From assembly GCF_002893625.1 (NCBI RefSeq), contig NZ_PKMZ01000001.1, forward strand, positions 806,001 through 870,000: a DNA stretch of 64,000 nucleotides, given 5' to 3'. Below, piece after piece: positions 43,805-52,753 of the stretch (the first letter of the stretch is position 1; each line of letters begins with the position of its first letter). Made by a program: the position numbers and the translations under genes. A model generated the notes under the pieces. That model ran no database searches. It worked only from the letters and a program-made list of their open reading frames with translations, and was not told the DNA's origin. This stretch comes from Mangrovicella endophytica (GTDB taxonomy: Bacteria > Pseudomonadota > Alphaproteobacteria > Rhizobiales > Rhizobiaceae).

Positions 43805-44404
43805 ATGGCAAAGGTCCTGGTGCTCTATTATTCCAGCTACGGCCATATCGAGACGATGGCGAAGGCGGTAGCGGAAGGTGCGACGAGCGCTGGCGCCAGC
43901 GTCGACATCAAGCGCGTGCCCGAAACGGCGCCGGCCGAGGTGGTCGCTGCGGCACACTTCAAGACCGATCACGACTTCCCGGAGGCCCAGCCGGACGATC
44001 TCGCCGATTATGATGCGATCATCGTCGGCGTGCCGACCCGCTACGGCAACATGTCCTCGCAGATGCAGTCCTTCTGGGATCGCACCGGCCCGCTGTGGGC
44101 GCGCGGCGCGCTGGTGGGTAAGGTCGGCGGTGCCTTCGCGTCCTCGGCGACGCAGCACGGCGGCAACGAGGCGACGTTGTTCTCGGTGCACAAGGTGCTG
44201 ATGCACCACGGCCTGATGGTTGTCGGGCTGCCTTATGCCTTCCAGGGCCAGATGCGGAACGACGAGATCGTCGGTGGTTCGCCCTATGGTGCGACGACGA
44301 TCGCCGGCGGCGACGGCTCGCGCATGCCGAGCGCGACGGAGCTCGATGGCGCGCGCTTCCAGGGCCGCCACATCGCCGAAATCGCGGCAAAGCTCACGGC
44401 CTGA
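43805..44404 (+). CDS. wrbA: NAD(P)H:quinone oxidoreductase WrbA
   Basis: A 199-residue flavodoxin-like enzyme that reduces quinones by two electrons. [16 protein letters not shown] is the FMN phosphate-binding loop, [18 protein letters not shown] the conserved WrbA core, and [17 protein letters not shown] the second flavin contact. The ATG at 43805 has AAGGAGA about nine bases upstream and gives the usual family length; an in-frame ATG at 43778 precedes that site and is less likely. Confidence 0.95.
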   Translation: MAKVLVLYYSSYGHIETMAKAVAEGATSAGASVDIKRVPETAPAEVVAAAHFKTDHDFPEAQPDDLADYDAIIVGVPTRYGNMSSQMQSFWDRTGPLWARGALVGKVGGAFASSATQHGGNEATLFSVHKVLMHHGLMVVGLPYAFQGQMRNDEIVGGSPYGATTIAGGDGSRMPSATELDGARFQGRHIAEIAAKLTA

Positions 44405-44491
44405 TTGCCCAAGGGACGTCCTGGCAGTGCGGCTCGAAGGCCGCGCTGTCAGCGTTACGGTGACTTCAGGTGGCGTGGCGGTGAGGACGGG

Positions 44492-44704
44492 TCAGACAGC
44501 CACGAGACGGACGTTGCCGGCCGCCATCTGCGGACCGTCCAACTCCAGATCATGGTCGAGCGCGAGCCGCATCGCTTCGAGCGCAGCGTTCTGCTTCTTC
44601 AAGCGCGAGATCAGGCCAAGCGGGCTTGGCGCATCGGCGAACTCGATGAGAACGCCCTCAATCGGGGCCTGATCGTCACGGAAATCATCGGTGCACGGGC
44701 GCAT
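44492..44704 (-). CDS. Small hypothetical protein
   Basis: A 70-residue frame starting MRPCTDDFRDDQAPIEGVLI, with a basic/amphipathic middle (LGLISRLKKQNAALEAMRLA) that could be a short coiled helix. The ATG at 44704 has AGGAAGA about eight bases upstream, which supports translation. No family is recognised; it is a lone gene between wrbA and tRNA-Leu. Confidence 0.5.
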   Translation of the reverse strand: MRPCTDDFRDDQAPIEGVLIEFADAPSPLGLISRLKKQNAALEAMRLALDHDLELDGPQMAAGNVRLVAV

Positions 44705-44962
44705 CAGCGTTCTTCCTCGCAAGAACAAAGGCCGCTAAGGAATTGTTTAGCATTTCGTGACCGCGGAGACCATACGCTCTCGCTTCCGCGGCGCTCTTTA
44801 TTCACGTCGTGAGACCGGATTCGCGTTCACTCACAAGTAGATGAAGTCCTTTGCACTATCGATCGCTTAGCCTGAACGCAGCCTGAACGGCCTCGTCCGG
44901 ATTGCGCGACTCGGGGCGGTGCTGGCAAGATCAGACAGGCGCTTGAGACAGGCGCAGGCTTT

Positions 44963-45048
44963 GCGGGCGTGGCGAAATGGTAGACGCAAGGGACTTAAAA
45001 TCCCTCGGGCCTCGTCCCGTGCGGGTTCGAGTCCCGCCGCCCGCACCA
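44963..45048 (+). tRNA. tRNA-Leu(TAA)
   Basis: A type II tRNA of 86 bases including an encoded CCA. The acceptor stem GCGGGCG pairs with CGCCCGC, the anticodon stem AGGGA/TCCCT encloses loop CTTAAAA (anticodon TAA), a variable arm follows, and the T arm has GGTTCGAGTCC. Flanking genes are core genes; no integrase is seen next to it. Confidence 0.97.
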
Positions 45049-45130
45049 ATCGTCATCCCGGCAGCCGATATCGGCGACCGTCGCGGTCCCGGAGCCGGGT
45101 CACGCGTGGCATGAGAGGATCCGCCTGAGC

Positions 45131-46933
45131 ATGCCGGTTAAGCCTGTCGAACGCTTCGAGGATGTCGCGCCGCAGCTGGTCGACGTCGCCATGGGCAGGG
45201 CGCCCGCGGACCTCGTCATCCGCAATGCGCGCTGGGTGAACGTCCATTCCGGAGAGATCGTCCCGGCAACAGACATCGCTGTCGCGGCGGGGCGTTTCGC
45301 CTATTGCGGCGCTGATGCCAGCCACGCCATCGGTCCGGCAACCGAGATCGTCGATGCCGCCGGCCGCTACGTCGTGCCGGGGCTCTGCGACGCTCACATG
45401 CATGTCGAGAGCGGCATGGTAACGGTGACGGAGTTCTGCCGGGCCGTGATCCCGCACGGCACGACGTCGATGTTCATCGATCCGCACGAGATCGCCAACG
45501 TTCTCGGTCTCGACGGCGTCAAGCTGATGCATGACGAAGCGTTGGCGCAGCCGGTCAATGTCTGGGTGCAGATGCCCTCCTGTGTTCCCTCTGCGCCGGG
45601 GCTGGAGGAGGGCGGCGCCGTTCTGGGACCGGCCGAGGTTGCGCAAGCGATGGGTTGGCCGGGCATCATCGGGCTTGGCGAAGTCATGAACTTCCCGGGC
45701 GTCGTGGCCAATGATCCGACCATGGTCGGCGAGATCGCCGCGACGCGCCGTGCCGGCAAGACGATCGGCGGCCACTATGCCTCGCGCGACCTCGGCCGCG
45801 CCTTCCACGCCTATGTCGCGGGCGGACCGGAAGACGATCACGAAGGCACCCGCATGGAGGATGCGGTCGCGCGGGTGCGCCAGGGCATGAAGGCCATGCT
45901 GCGCCTCGGCTCCGCCTGGTACGATGTCGCCGAGCAGGTCAAGGCGATCACCGAGGCGGGGCTCGACTCGCGCCACTTCATCCTCTGCACCGATGACTGC
46001 CACTCCGGCACACTGGTGCGCGACGGCCATATGGATCGCGTCGTGCGGCATGCGATCAGCCTGGGACTGAAGCCGATCACGGCGATCCAGATGGCGACGA
46101 TCAACACCGCCGAACATTTCAAGCTGGAGCGCGAGATCGGATCGGTCACGCCGGGACGCCGGGCCGACTTCCTCCTCGTCTCGGACCTGCCGACGCTCAT
46201 TATCGACGCCGTCTATGCGCGCGGCATGCGGCTCGCAGAGGGTGGGCAACTGACGGCCGATCTGCCGGCCTATCCTTATCCCGACACGGCCAAGCAGACC
46301 GTGCGGCTCGGCCATAGGCTTTCGGCGACGGACTTCGCCGTCCGGGCGCCGGGCGATGCCGGCGCGACGGTCACGGCCCGCGTGATCGGCGTCGTCGAGA
46401 ACCAGGCGCCGACGCGGTCGCTGACGGCCGACTTGCCCGTCCTTGACGGGCTGGTCGGGATCGACATGGAGGCGGATGTCTGCCGCATCGCCCTCGTCGA
46501 GCGTCATCGCGCCAGCGGCGCCATCGTCAACGGCTTTGTCTCCGGCTTCGGTTACCGGGGCGCCTGCGCCATGGCGTCGACGGTGGCGCATGATTCGCAC
46601 CACATGATCGTCGTCGGCACCAGCGAGGCCGAGATGGCGCAGGCGGCCAACCGGCTCGGCGAGATCGGCGGCGGCGTGATCTTCATCCAGGATGGCGCGG
46701 AGCGGGCTCTGATCGAGATGCCGATCGCCGGCCTTATGTCAGACGAGCGGGCGGAGATCGTCGCAGCGAAGGCCGACCGCCTCATCGAGGCGATGCGCGA
46801 GGCCGGCTGCCGGCTCAACAACGCCTATATGCAGCACTCGCTGCTGGCCCTCGTGGTGATCCCGAGTCTCAGGATATCCGACAAGGGCATCGTCGACGTC
46901 GAGCGCTTCGAACTGGTCGATCTGCTCGTCTGA
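45131..46933 (+). CDS. ade: Adenine deaminase
   Basis: A 600-residue amidohydrolase that converts adenine to hypoxanthine. Metal-binding motifs are GLCDAHMHVESGM, FIDPHEIANVLG and the later HYASRDL and FILCTDDCHSG. The C-terminal DSHHMIVVGTS is specific for Ade-type deaminases. The full family length is present. It starts 82 bp after the tRNA-Leu and probably acts in purine salvage with gpt. Confidence 0.96.
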   Translation: MPVKPVERFEDVAPQLVDVAMGRAPADLVIRNARWVNVHSGEIVPATDIAVAAGRFAYCGADASHAIGPATEIVDAAGRYVVPGLCDAHMHVESGMVTVTEFCRAVIPHGTTSMFIDPHEIANVLGLDGVKLMHDEALAQPVNVWVQMPSCVPSAPGLEEGGAVLGPAEVAQAMGWPGIIGLGEVMNFPGVVANDPTMVGEIAATRRAGKTIGGHYASRDLGRAFHAYVAGGPEDDHEGTRMEDAVARVRQGMKAMLRLGSAWYDVAEQVKAITEAGLDSRHFILCTDDCHSGTLVRDGHMDRVVRHAISLGLKPITAIQMATINTAEHFKLEREIGSVTPGRRADFLLVSDLPTLIIDAVYARGMRLAEGGQLTADLPAYPYPDTAKQTVRLGHRLSATDFAVRAPGDAGATVTARVIGVVENQAPTRSLTADLPVLDGLVGIDMEADVCRIALVERHRASGAIVNGFVSGFGYRGACAMASTVAHDSHHMIVVGTSEAEMAQAANRLGEIGGGVIFIQDGAERALIEMPIAGLMSDERAEIVAAKADRLIEAMREAGCRLNNAYMQHSLLALVVIPSLRISDKGIVDVERFELVDLLV

Positions 46934-47272
46934 GGCAAGCGGGACTGAGGAGGATGCCGGGGTCGATAATCTCGGCCGCTCGTTCCGCTTTACAATCAAC
47001 GGCAGATGGACAATGGCTGTCCTTAACGACAACCGGTGAAGAGAAGGGGGCGTGCGATGGCAGTCAAGGCATCGATCGGCGGAGCCACGTCCCTGATTAT
47101 CGGCGCCGGCGCGCTCTAGCCGCCGCTGCCCCCAAAGCAGCCGCCAAGCTCTGGCGCGTCCGGCAGGCCGTCTCCCGCATTCGCGGGCCGCGGCACTCGC
47201 CTTGAGCCGGCATCACGGCTCCGCATCTTCCGGGACGACGCCGAGGCGCGTCCAAATCGCAAGACATCATCC
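46934..47272. other. Leader region upstream of ilvA
   Basis: About 340 bases between ade and ilvA. It contains one plausible tiny reading frame (47057-47119, listed separately) and a small GC-rich hairpin (CCCGC-ATTC-GCGGG, near 47175). There is no terminator with a clear U run. Confidence 0.4.
47057..47119 (+). CDS. Possible 20-residue leader peptide before ilvA
   Basis: ATG with GAAGAGAAGGGGG upstream opens a 20-codon frame, MAVKASIGGATSLIIGAGAL, followed by TAG. It contains three Ile codons, two of them adjacent, as expected for a leader peptide that senses isoleucine. The stretch could equally be the N terminus of a frameshifted small membrane protein, since an Ala/Lys/Arg-rich frame follows. 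Low certainty. Confidence 0.3.
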   Translation: MAVKASIGGATSLIIGAGAL

Positions 47273-48529
47273 ATGACATCAGACACGTTCCACACCCGCG
47301 TCGCATACGCGGAAAACGCGCTGCGCCAGCTCTTCGACGCAACGCCGCTGCAGCTCAACGAGCACCTGTCGGCGCGCTACGGCGCCCGCATCTTCCTGAA
47401 GCGCGAAGACCTGACGCCGGTGCGCTCATACAAGATCCGCGGCGCCTTCAACTTCATGCGCAAACGCATCGAGGAAGGCGCGGCGACGCGCGAATTCGTC
47501 TGCGCCTCTGCCGGCAATCATGCGCAAGGCTTTGCCTTCGCCTGCCGGCATTTCGGCCTCAAGGGCCGCGTCTTCATGCCGGTGACGACACCGCAGCAGA
47601 AGATCGACAAGACGCGGATCTTCGGGGGCAGCGCGGTGGAGATCGAGCTGACCGGGGACTTCTTCGACGACTGCTATGCCGCCGCCAAGGCCTACGCCCA
47701 GTCCAGCGGCGCGGCCATGGTGCCGCCCTTCGATCATGAGGACATCATCGAGGGGCAGGCGAGCGTCGCACGCGAAATCGTAGCGCAGCTCGGCGGCAGC
47801 GCGCCGGACATGGTGGTGATGCCGGTCGGCGGCGGCGGCTTGTCCTCCGGCATAGCACGCTTCTTCGGCGGAGGCGATGATGCGCCTACACTTCGGTTCG
47901 TCGAGCCGGCAGGAGCACCGAGCCTGCACACCAGCCTCACCGCCGGCCAGCTGGTTCGCCTGCCGCAGCTCGACGGATTCGTGGACGGCGCGGCGGTGGC
48001 CGAGATCGGCGCGATCCCCTTCGAGACTCTGCGCCGGTTCCGCCCGAACGATGTCGTCCTGGTTCCCGAGGGCCGGCTGTGCCAGACCATGCTGGAAATG
48101 CTGAACATCGAGGGCATTGTCGTGGAGCCGGCGGGCGCGCTGGCCCTCGACGCGTTGAAGGACATCCAAGACGAGATCGCCGGCAAGACGGTGGTCTGCG
48201 TCGTCTCCGGCGGCAACTTCGACTTTGAACGCCTGCCGGACGTGAAGGAGCGGGCCCTGCGTGCCGAGGGGCTGAAGAAGTACTTCATCCTACGCCTGCC
48301 GCAGCGCCCGGGCGCCCTTCGTGACTTTCTCCATCTGCTGGGGCCGGACGACGACGTCGCTCGCTTCGAATATCTGAAGAAGTCCGCACGCGACTTCGGC
48401 TCGATCCTGCTCGGCCTCGAAACAAAACATCCCGAAGCGTTCCCGGCACTCTACGAGCGTCTCGACGCCGCCGGCTTTGTGTATCAGGACATCACCGACA
48501 ACCGCATCATGGCCGATCTGTTGATCTGA
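47273..48529 (+). CDS. ilvA: Threonine ammonia-lyase (threonine dehydratase) IlvA
   Basis: A 418-residue PLP enzyme that deaminates threonine to 2-oxobutanoate, the first step of isoleucine synthesis. The PLP lysine is in RSYKIRGAFN (residues 50-59), the glycine-rich phosphate-binding loop in MPVGGGGLSSG, and CASAGNHAQGFA is the substrate loop. The C-terminal part has one ACT-like regulatory segment (YFILRLPQRPGALRDFL), so it is the single-ACT biosynthetic form. Single gene. Confidence 0.94.
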   Translation: MTSDTFHTRVAYAENALRQLFDATPLQLNEHLSARYGARIFLKREDLTPVRSYKIRGAFNFMRKRIEEGAATREFVCASAGNHAQGFAFACRHFGLKGRVFMPVTTPQQKIDKTRIFGGSAVEIELTGDFFDDCYAAAKAYAQSSGAAMVPPFDHEDIIEGQASVAREIVAQLGGSAPDMVVMPVGGGGLSSGIARFFGGGDDAPTLRFVEPAGAPSLHTSLTAGQLVRLPQLDGFVDGAAVAEIGAIPFETLRRFRPNDVVLVPEGRLCQTMLEMLNIEGIVVEPAGALALDALKDIQDEIAGKTVVCVVSGGNFDFERLPDVKERALRAEGLKKYFILRLPQRPGALRDFLHLLGPDDDVARFEYLKKSARDFGSILLGLETKHPEAFPALYERLDAAGFVYQDITDNRIMADLLI

Positions 48530-48640
48530 GGCAGGATCTGCCGGCCGCCTTTCGAAAATCGAAGCGCGCCCGTGAGAGGGGTCGGCCATGCCGCCCGCTC
48601 GCCGGAGACCTACCTGGACGGGCAGGGCGTTCAATCCTCT

Positions 48641-49630
48641 TCAGGGCGTACCGGCAGCCGGCAGTGTCTTGACCCAGGCGACGATTCGCTCGGCGACGGC
48701 GTCGGTGGTGGCGGGCGAGAGGATGTCGCCGGCCAGGATGTGCTTGGAGGGGTCGCCGCTCCCGGTGATCGCCTCCGCCTCATGCGCCGCCGGCCAGCGC
48801 TCGATGAAGGCGCGCGTGGCCGCGGGATCGACCAGCTGGTCGTCCGGTGAGTACAGGAACAGCGCGGGCAGCCTGATCTGAGACAGGTCAGCCTCACGGG
48901 TCGCCCGCATCAGCCGCGCCAGCGGCACGGTGGCGGCGGTCGGGAAGCGCAGCGTCCACACCGCTTCGGCCGTGGCGCCCGAGGATTGGAACGCCGACTG
49001 CGGCTGCCACCAGGCGACGATCTTGCGCGCCTCCGGCAGGTCGAGGAGCGCCGACCGCCAGTCCGCGAGCCGCAGGGCCGGGGACAGCGCGACGAGGCCC
49101 ACCGTGCCGTCGGTGACGCCCGGGATCGTCGCCCCATAGGCCGACAACGTCGCGCCCATTGAGGAGCCGATGATGATGACGTTGGTGCCGATCGCGCGGC
49201 CGATCGCGACCGCCTCCGCCAGATCGTTGATCCAGTCGTTGACGAAAGCCTGCTCCAGCGCGGCACCATCGCGGCCATGGCCTTCCAGGCGCGTATAGAA
49301 GAGGTTGGCGCCGAGCGCGGCGGCGACCTTGTCGGCGAGTGGCCGCATCTCGCCCTTGGAAGCTGCAAAGCCGTGGATGTAGACGATCGCCAGCGGCGTC
49401 TTGGCACGCGATTTCGGATAGGCCCAGACGATCTCCTTGGCAGCCTCCGGCCGCAGGTTCGGCACGTTCGCCTCCTGCCGGGCGAGATAGAGGTCCGGAT
49501 CGCCGCCGATCGCCGACGGATCGAAGCGCATCGTCCGGTCCAGCGGCTCGCGCGGCGCGGCGATGAAGGCGACGGCCAACATCACGGCGACGAAGGCGAC
49601 GATCGCCGCAAGGACGTTGAGGATGCGCAT
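48641..49630 (-). CDS. Alpha/beta-hydrolase with N-terminal membrane anchor
   Basis: A 329-residue protein. An N-terminal hydrophobic helix (VLAAIVAFVAVMLAVAFIAA) anchors or exports it, and the rest is an alpha/beta-hydrolase with nucleophile elbow IIGSSMGAT, oxyanion region YIHGFAASKGE, and candidate acid and base in YSPDDQLVD and SKHILAGD. It resembles carboxylesterases/lysophospholipases. It starts 1 bp from the OCD-family gene stop, so it is probably the last gene of the minus-strand run from cysK. The substrate is unknown. Confidence 0.85.
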   Translation of the reverse strand: MRILNVLAAIVAFVAVMLAVAFIAAPREPLDRTMRFDPSAIGGDPDLYLARQEANVPNLRPEAAKEIVWAYPKSRAKTPLAIVYIHGFAASKGEMRPLADKVAAALGANLFYTRLEGHGRDGAALEQAFVNDWINDLAEAVAIGRAIGTNVIIIGSSMGATLSAYGATIPGVTDGTVGLVALSPALRLADWRSALLDLPEARKIVAWWQPQSAFQSSGATAEAVWTLRFPTAATVPLARLMRATREADLSQIRLPALFLYSPDDQLVDPAATRAFIERWPAAHEAEAITGSGDPSKHILAGDILSPATTDAVAERIVAWVKTLPAAGTP

Positions 49631-49631
49631 C

Positions 49632-50570
49632 TCAGCCGCTCACCTCAACGACGCGCTTGATCAGCGCACCGGTCATGAGGTCGAGATGGGCGCCGCCGCC
49701 ATTCTTGAAGACGGTGATCGTCTGCGCGTCGCTCCGTCCCGCACCGCCGTTGCAGAGATCGTAGAGGTCGCCCCGTACGTGGCCAGCGGTGATGATGCCC
49801 CGCGCGATCGGATCCTTCAGCTCCCCGATATGCTCGAGCGTCGTCTCGCGCGAGTCGACGAAGAGTTCCGCACCGGCGATCAGGGCGTCGTCGGCTTCGC
49901 GCATATCCGGGCGATAGGCGCCGATGAGGTCGATATGTGTGCCCGGCCGAACCCATTCGCCGCGCAGGAACGGCTCCGTCGCCATGGTGGCGCAGGCGAC
50001 GATGTCGGCCTCGGCAACGGCCGCTGCCAGGTCGGACGTCGCAACGACGCTGAGATCGAGGCTCTCGCACTCCGTCGCCAAAGCCTCAGCCCGCGCCAGC
50101 GTGCGGTTCCAGAGAGTGATCCGCGCAAGGTCCGGCATCACCGCGCGGTAGGCGTCGATGAGTGAACGCGCCAGCGTGCCGGCGCCGCAGATCACCAGGT
50201 GCCGCGAATCCGGTCGCGCCAGCAGGCGGGCGCCGAGCGCGGAGTCGCCGGCGGTCTTCCATTTGGTGACGAGGATACCGTCGATCACCGCCTCCAGCGC
50301 GCCCGTTCGGGGATCGAAGAGCAGCATCGCGCCCTGCACAGAAGGTAGCGGTGGCTCTTGGCTGGCATTGGCAGGGAAGATCGTCACAGACTTCAGCGCC
50401 ACGCCCAGACCCTCGATCCAGGCGCCGCGGCTGAGCAGCGAGTCCTGCTCGTGCCGCATCAAGAGGTCGCCGATCTTCGCCTTCGGCAGCCGGTGGCCGG
50501 CTTCGATCGCATCGACGACACTCTGCCAGTCGAGCAGCGGATCGGCGTCCTCGAAGCGGATGGTTCTCAT
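49632..50570 (-). CDS. Ornithine cyclodeaminase/mu-crystallin family protein
   Basis: A 312-residue NAD(P)-binding enzyme. KSVTIFPANASQEPPLPSVQ and DGILVTKWKTAGDSALGARL are the hallmark substrate and nucleotide segments, and LVICGAGTLARSLIDAY is the Rossmann motif. The family includes ornithine cyclodeaminase, alanine dehydrogenase and ketimine reductases; the exact reaction is uncertain. The ATG at 50570 follows GAAGGA, and a GTG eight codons earlier is less likely. It is 28 bp after the GNAT gene. Confidence 0.9.
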   Translation of the reverse strand: MRTIRFEDADPLLDWQSVVDAIEAGHRLPKAKIGDLLMRHEQDSLLSRGAWIEGLGVALKSVTIFPANASQEPPLPSVQGAMLLFDPRTGALEAVIDGILVTKWKTAGDSALGARLLARPDSRHLVICGAGTLARSLIDAYRAVMPDLARITLWNRTLARAEALATECESLDLSVVATSDLAAAVAEADIVACATMATEPFLRGEWVRPGTHIDLIGAYRPDMREADDALIAGAELFVDSRETTLEHIGELKDPIARGIITAGHVRGDLYDLCNGGAGRSDAQTITVFKNGGGAHLDLMTGALIKRVVEVSG

Positions 50571-50598
50571 GCAGGCGGAATCCTTCAGTTGCACCGGC

Positions 50599-51138
50599 TC
50601 AGGACGGATCGCCGATCGCCGGCGTCAGCACGGTGCGCGTTCCGACAGGCTGGAAGCCGCGGCTGCGGTAGAGTGGCAGTGCCGCCGGGTGATCCAGTGT
50701 ATTGGTTTCCAGCACCACGGTCGTGCAGTCGCTGGCGAGTGCCGCTGCGATCGCCTGGTCGATCAGGAATGTCCCGTAGCCGTGGCCGCGGAACGCCGGC
50801 AGGACCGCAAAGTGGACGATGCGGGTCTGGCCCGGCGCATGCGCCGTGTCGAGCTCGAACCAGCCAGCCGGCTCTCCGTCGGCGGTCATGACATAGATCT
50901 GCACGCCCGCCGCGTGGATCTCCTCCTTCAGGCGCCAGTCCGGCAGATGCCGGGAGGTCCAATGATGCGACCGCCCGACGGCATCGTAGAGGTAGCGATA
51001 GCGCTCCAGCGGAATGTCCGGCTCACGCTGCACCTCGACGCCCGCCGGCGGCACGGCTGCGGACGCACTGGGCTGCGCCGCGGCGCGGGCAAGCTGGAGA
51101 TAGGTGACGGAGGTCTTCAGGAGCCGGGGCGGCATCAT
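50599..51138 (-). CDS. GNAT family N-acetyltransferase
   Basis: A 179-residue acetyltransferase. The acetyl-CoA-binding motif A reads IVHFAVLPAFRGHGYGTFLI (R-G-H-G-Y-G), followed by LETNTLDHPAALPLYRSRGF, the conserved C-terminal GNAT elements. The ATG at 51138 begins five bases after the sseA stop, so they are co-transcribed. The substrate is unknown. Confidence 0.9.
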   Translation of the reverse strand: MMPPRLLKTSVTYLQLARAAAQPSASAAVPPAGVEVQREPDIPLERYRYLYDAVGRSHHWTSRHLPDWRLKEEIHAAGVQIYVMTADGEPAGWFELDTAHAPGQTRIVHFAVLPAFRGHGYGTFLIDQAIAAALASDCTTVVLETNTLDHPAALPLYRSRGFQPVGTRTVLTPAIGDPS

Positions 51139-51143
51139 CGCGC

Positions 51144-51995
51144 TCAATTGTGGCCCGTGGCGACGGGCGTGTCGGGGGCCGAGCCCCATTCGGTCCAGGA
51201 GCCGTCATAGAGTCGCGAACGACGATTCTGCAGCGTTTCCAGCGCAAGATTGATAATCGCCGCCGTTACGCCGGAACCGCAACTGGTGACGACGGGCTCG
51301 TCGGGGTCGATGCCGACTTGCGTGAAGGCGCGGCGCAGTCCCTCGGCGTCCTTCAGCCGTCCGTCCTCGATCAGCGTGCCAAAGGGCAGGGACGTCGCGC
51401 CCGGCATGTGGCCGGAGCGCACGCCCGGCCGCGGCTCGGGGGTCTCGCCGGCAAAACGCTCAGTCGGGCGGGCGTCGGCGATCTGCACCCCACCGGCGGC
51501 GACCAGCGCCTTCATCGCATCGAAGGAGACGACGGCGTCTGCATCGAAGCTCGGCGTGAAGCTGGCAGCGGCGCGCGGCTTGGCTGTGCCGCTCTCGACC
51601 GGCAGTCCAGCCGCCTGCCAGGCAGGGAAGCCGCCATCGAGAATGCGCACGTCGCGGGCGCCGAAGGTGCGGAACATCCACCAAACGCGCGGTGCGCTGA
51701 AGAGGCCGATCCCGTCATAGACAACGATCGTGTCGCTCTCCGTGACGCCGAGCGCTCCGACCCCCGCCGCGAACTCTTGCGGTGAGGGCAGCGTATGCGG
51801 CAGCGGCGAGCCCGCAGCGACGATCGCATCCTGGTCGAAGAAGACGGCACCGGGAATATGTGCGGCCTCGAACTCGGGCTTGGCAAAGCGGCGCTGTGCC
51901 GGCAGGTACCACGACGCGTCGACGACCGAGAGGCCGTCGCGACCGCGCCACGGGGCCAGTTCCTCGGAGCTGATCAGGAATGGGTTCGTGCTCAT
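51144..51995 (-). CDS. sseA: 3-Mercaptopyruvate sulfurtransferase-like two-domain rhodanese (SseA)
   Basis: A 283-residue protein with two rhodanese domains. The C-terminal domain carries the active-site loop TSCGSGVTAAI; the CGSGVT motif is typical of mercaptopyruvate sulfurtransferases. The N-terminal domain has VVDASWYLP and GAVFFDQDAI, usual for the family. The ATG at 51995 is the expected start; a longer reading frame to 52211 would run into alaX. It lies between alaX and a GNAT gene in a sulfur-metabolism run with cysK. Confidence 0.92.
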   Translation of the reverse strand: MSTNPFLISSEELAPWRGRDGLSVVDASWYLPAQRRFAKPEFEAAHIPGAVFFDQDAIVAAGSPLPHTLPSPQEFAAGVGALGVTESDTIVVYDGIGLFSAPRVWWMFRTFGARDVRILDGGFPAWQAAGLPVESGTAKPRAAASFTPSFDADAVVSFDAMKALVAAGGVQIADARPTERFAGETPEPRPGVRSGHMPGATSLPFGTLIEDGRLKDAEGLRRAFTQVGIDPDEPVVTSCGSGVTAAIINLALETLQNRRSRLYDGSWTEWGSAPDTPVATGHN

Positions 51996-52011
51996 GGGAC
52001 CCTCGCGCGGC

Positions 52012-52746
52012 TCAGGCCGCGGGCAGCGGGCCGAAGCGCAGCCGAAACCGCCGGTTGCTTCGCCCCTTCTTCTCGATCTTGGCGACATGGATGTCGCCGA
52101 TTTCCTGGGTTTCCTGCACATGCGTGCCGCCGCAGGGCTGCGTATCGACGGTGCCGTCCTCGCCGATGCAGACGAGGCGGATACGGCCGCTGCCCCGGGG
52201 CGGACGCACATTCGCCGACTTCACCAATCCCGGATTGGCATCGAGTTCCGCGTCGGTGATCCAGCGCGTGAAGATCGGATGGTTGGCGCAAACCAGCGCC
52301 ATCAGCTGCTCGCTGACCTCGGCCCTGTCGAGCCCGGCATCGGGAATGTCGAAGTCGACCCGGCTTTCCTCTTCGCCGACGGCGGCGCCCGTGATCGGGA
52401 AGGGGCAGACGACGGTAAGGAGGTGACAGGCCGCGTGCATGCGCATCAGGCGGTAGCGGCGCTGCCAGTCGATGTGAAGCGCCAGTGTCTCGCCGGGCTC
52501 CGGCAGAGTGGCGCCCTCTTCGGCCACCATGACGATTTCGCTGCGGTCCGCGCTGTAGACGGTATCGGCAATGCGGATCTGCCGGCCGCCGGACAGTTCC
52601 ACGAAGCCGGTGTCACCGGGCTGTCCGCCGCCGGTGGCAAAGAAGTTGGTGCGATCGAAGACGAGGCCGCGTTCGCCCTCGATTCGCTGAAGCCTCGCCT
52701 CCATCGTTGAGAGATAGGCGTCATCCTGCGAGACCGAGACGGTCAT
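52012..52746 (-). CDS. alaX: Alanyl-tRNA editing protein AlaX
   Basis: A 244-residue trans-editing hydrolase that removes Ser or Gly from mischarged tRNA-Ala. The N-terminal GGGQPGDTG motif and the zinc ligands in RMHAACHLL (HxxxH) and QPCGGTHV (CxxxH) are all present, giving the AlaX-M type. It lies between cysK and sseA on the same strand, with 16 bp to sseA and 7 bp to cysK. Confidence 0.93.
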   Translation of the reverse strand: MTVSVSQDDAYLSTMEARLQRIEGERGLVFDRTNFFATGGGQPGDTGFVELSGGRQIRIADTVYSADRSEIVMVAEEGATLPEPGETLALHIDWQRRYRLMRMHAACHLLTVVCPFPITGAAVGEEESRVDFDIPDAGLDRAEVSEQLMALVCANHPIFTRWITDAELDANPGLVKSANVRPPRGSGRIRLVCIGEDGTVDTQPCGGTHVQETQEIGDIHVAKIEKKGRSNRRFRLRFGPLPAA

Positions 52747-52753
52747 AATCGCT

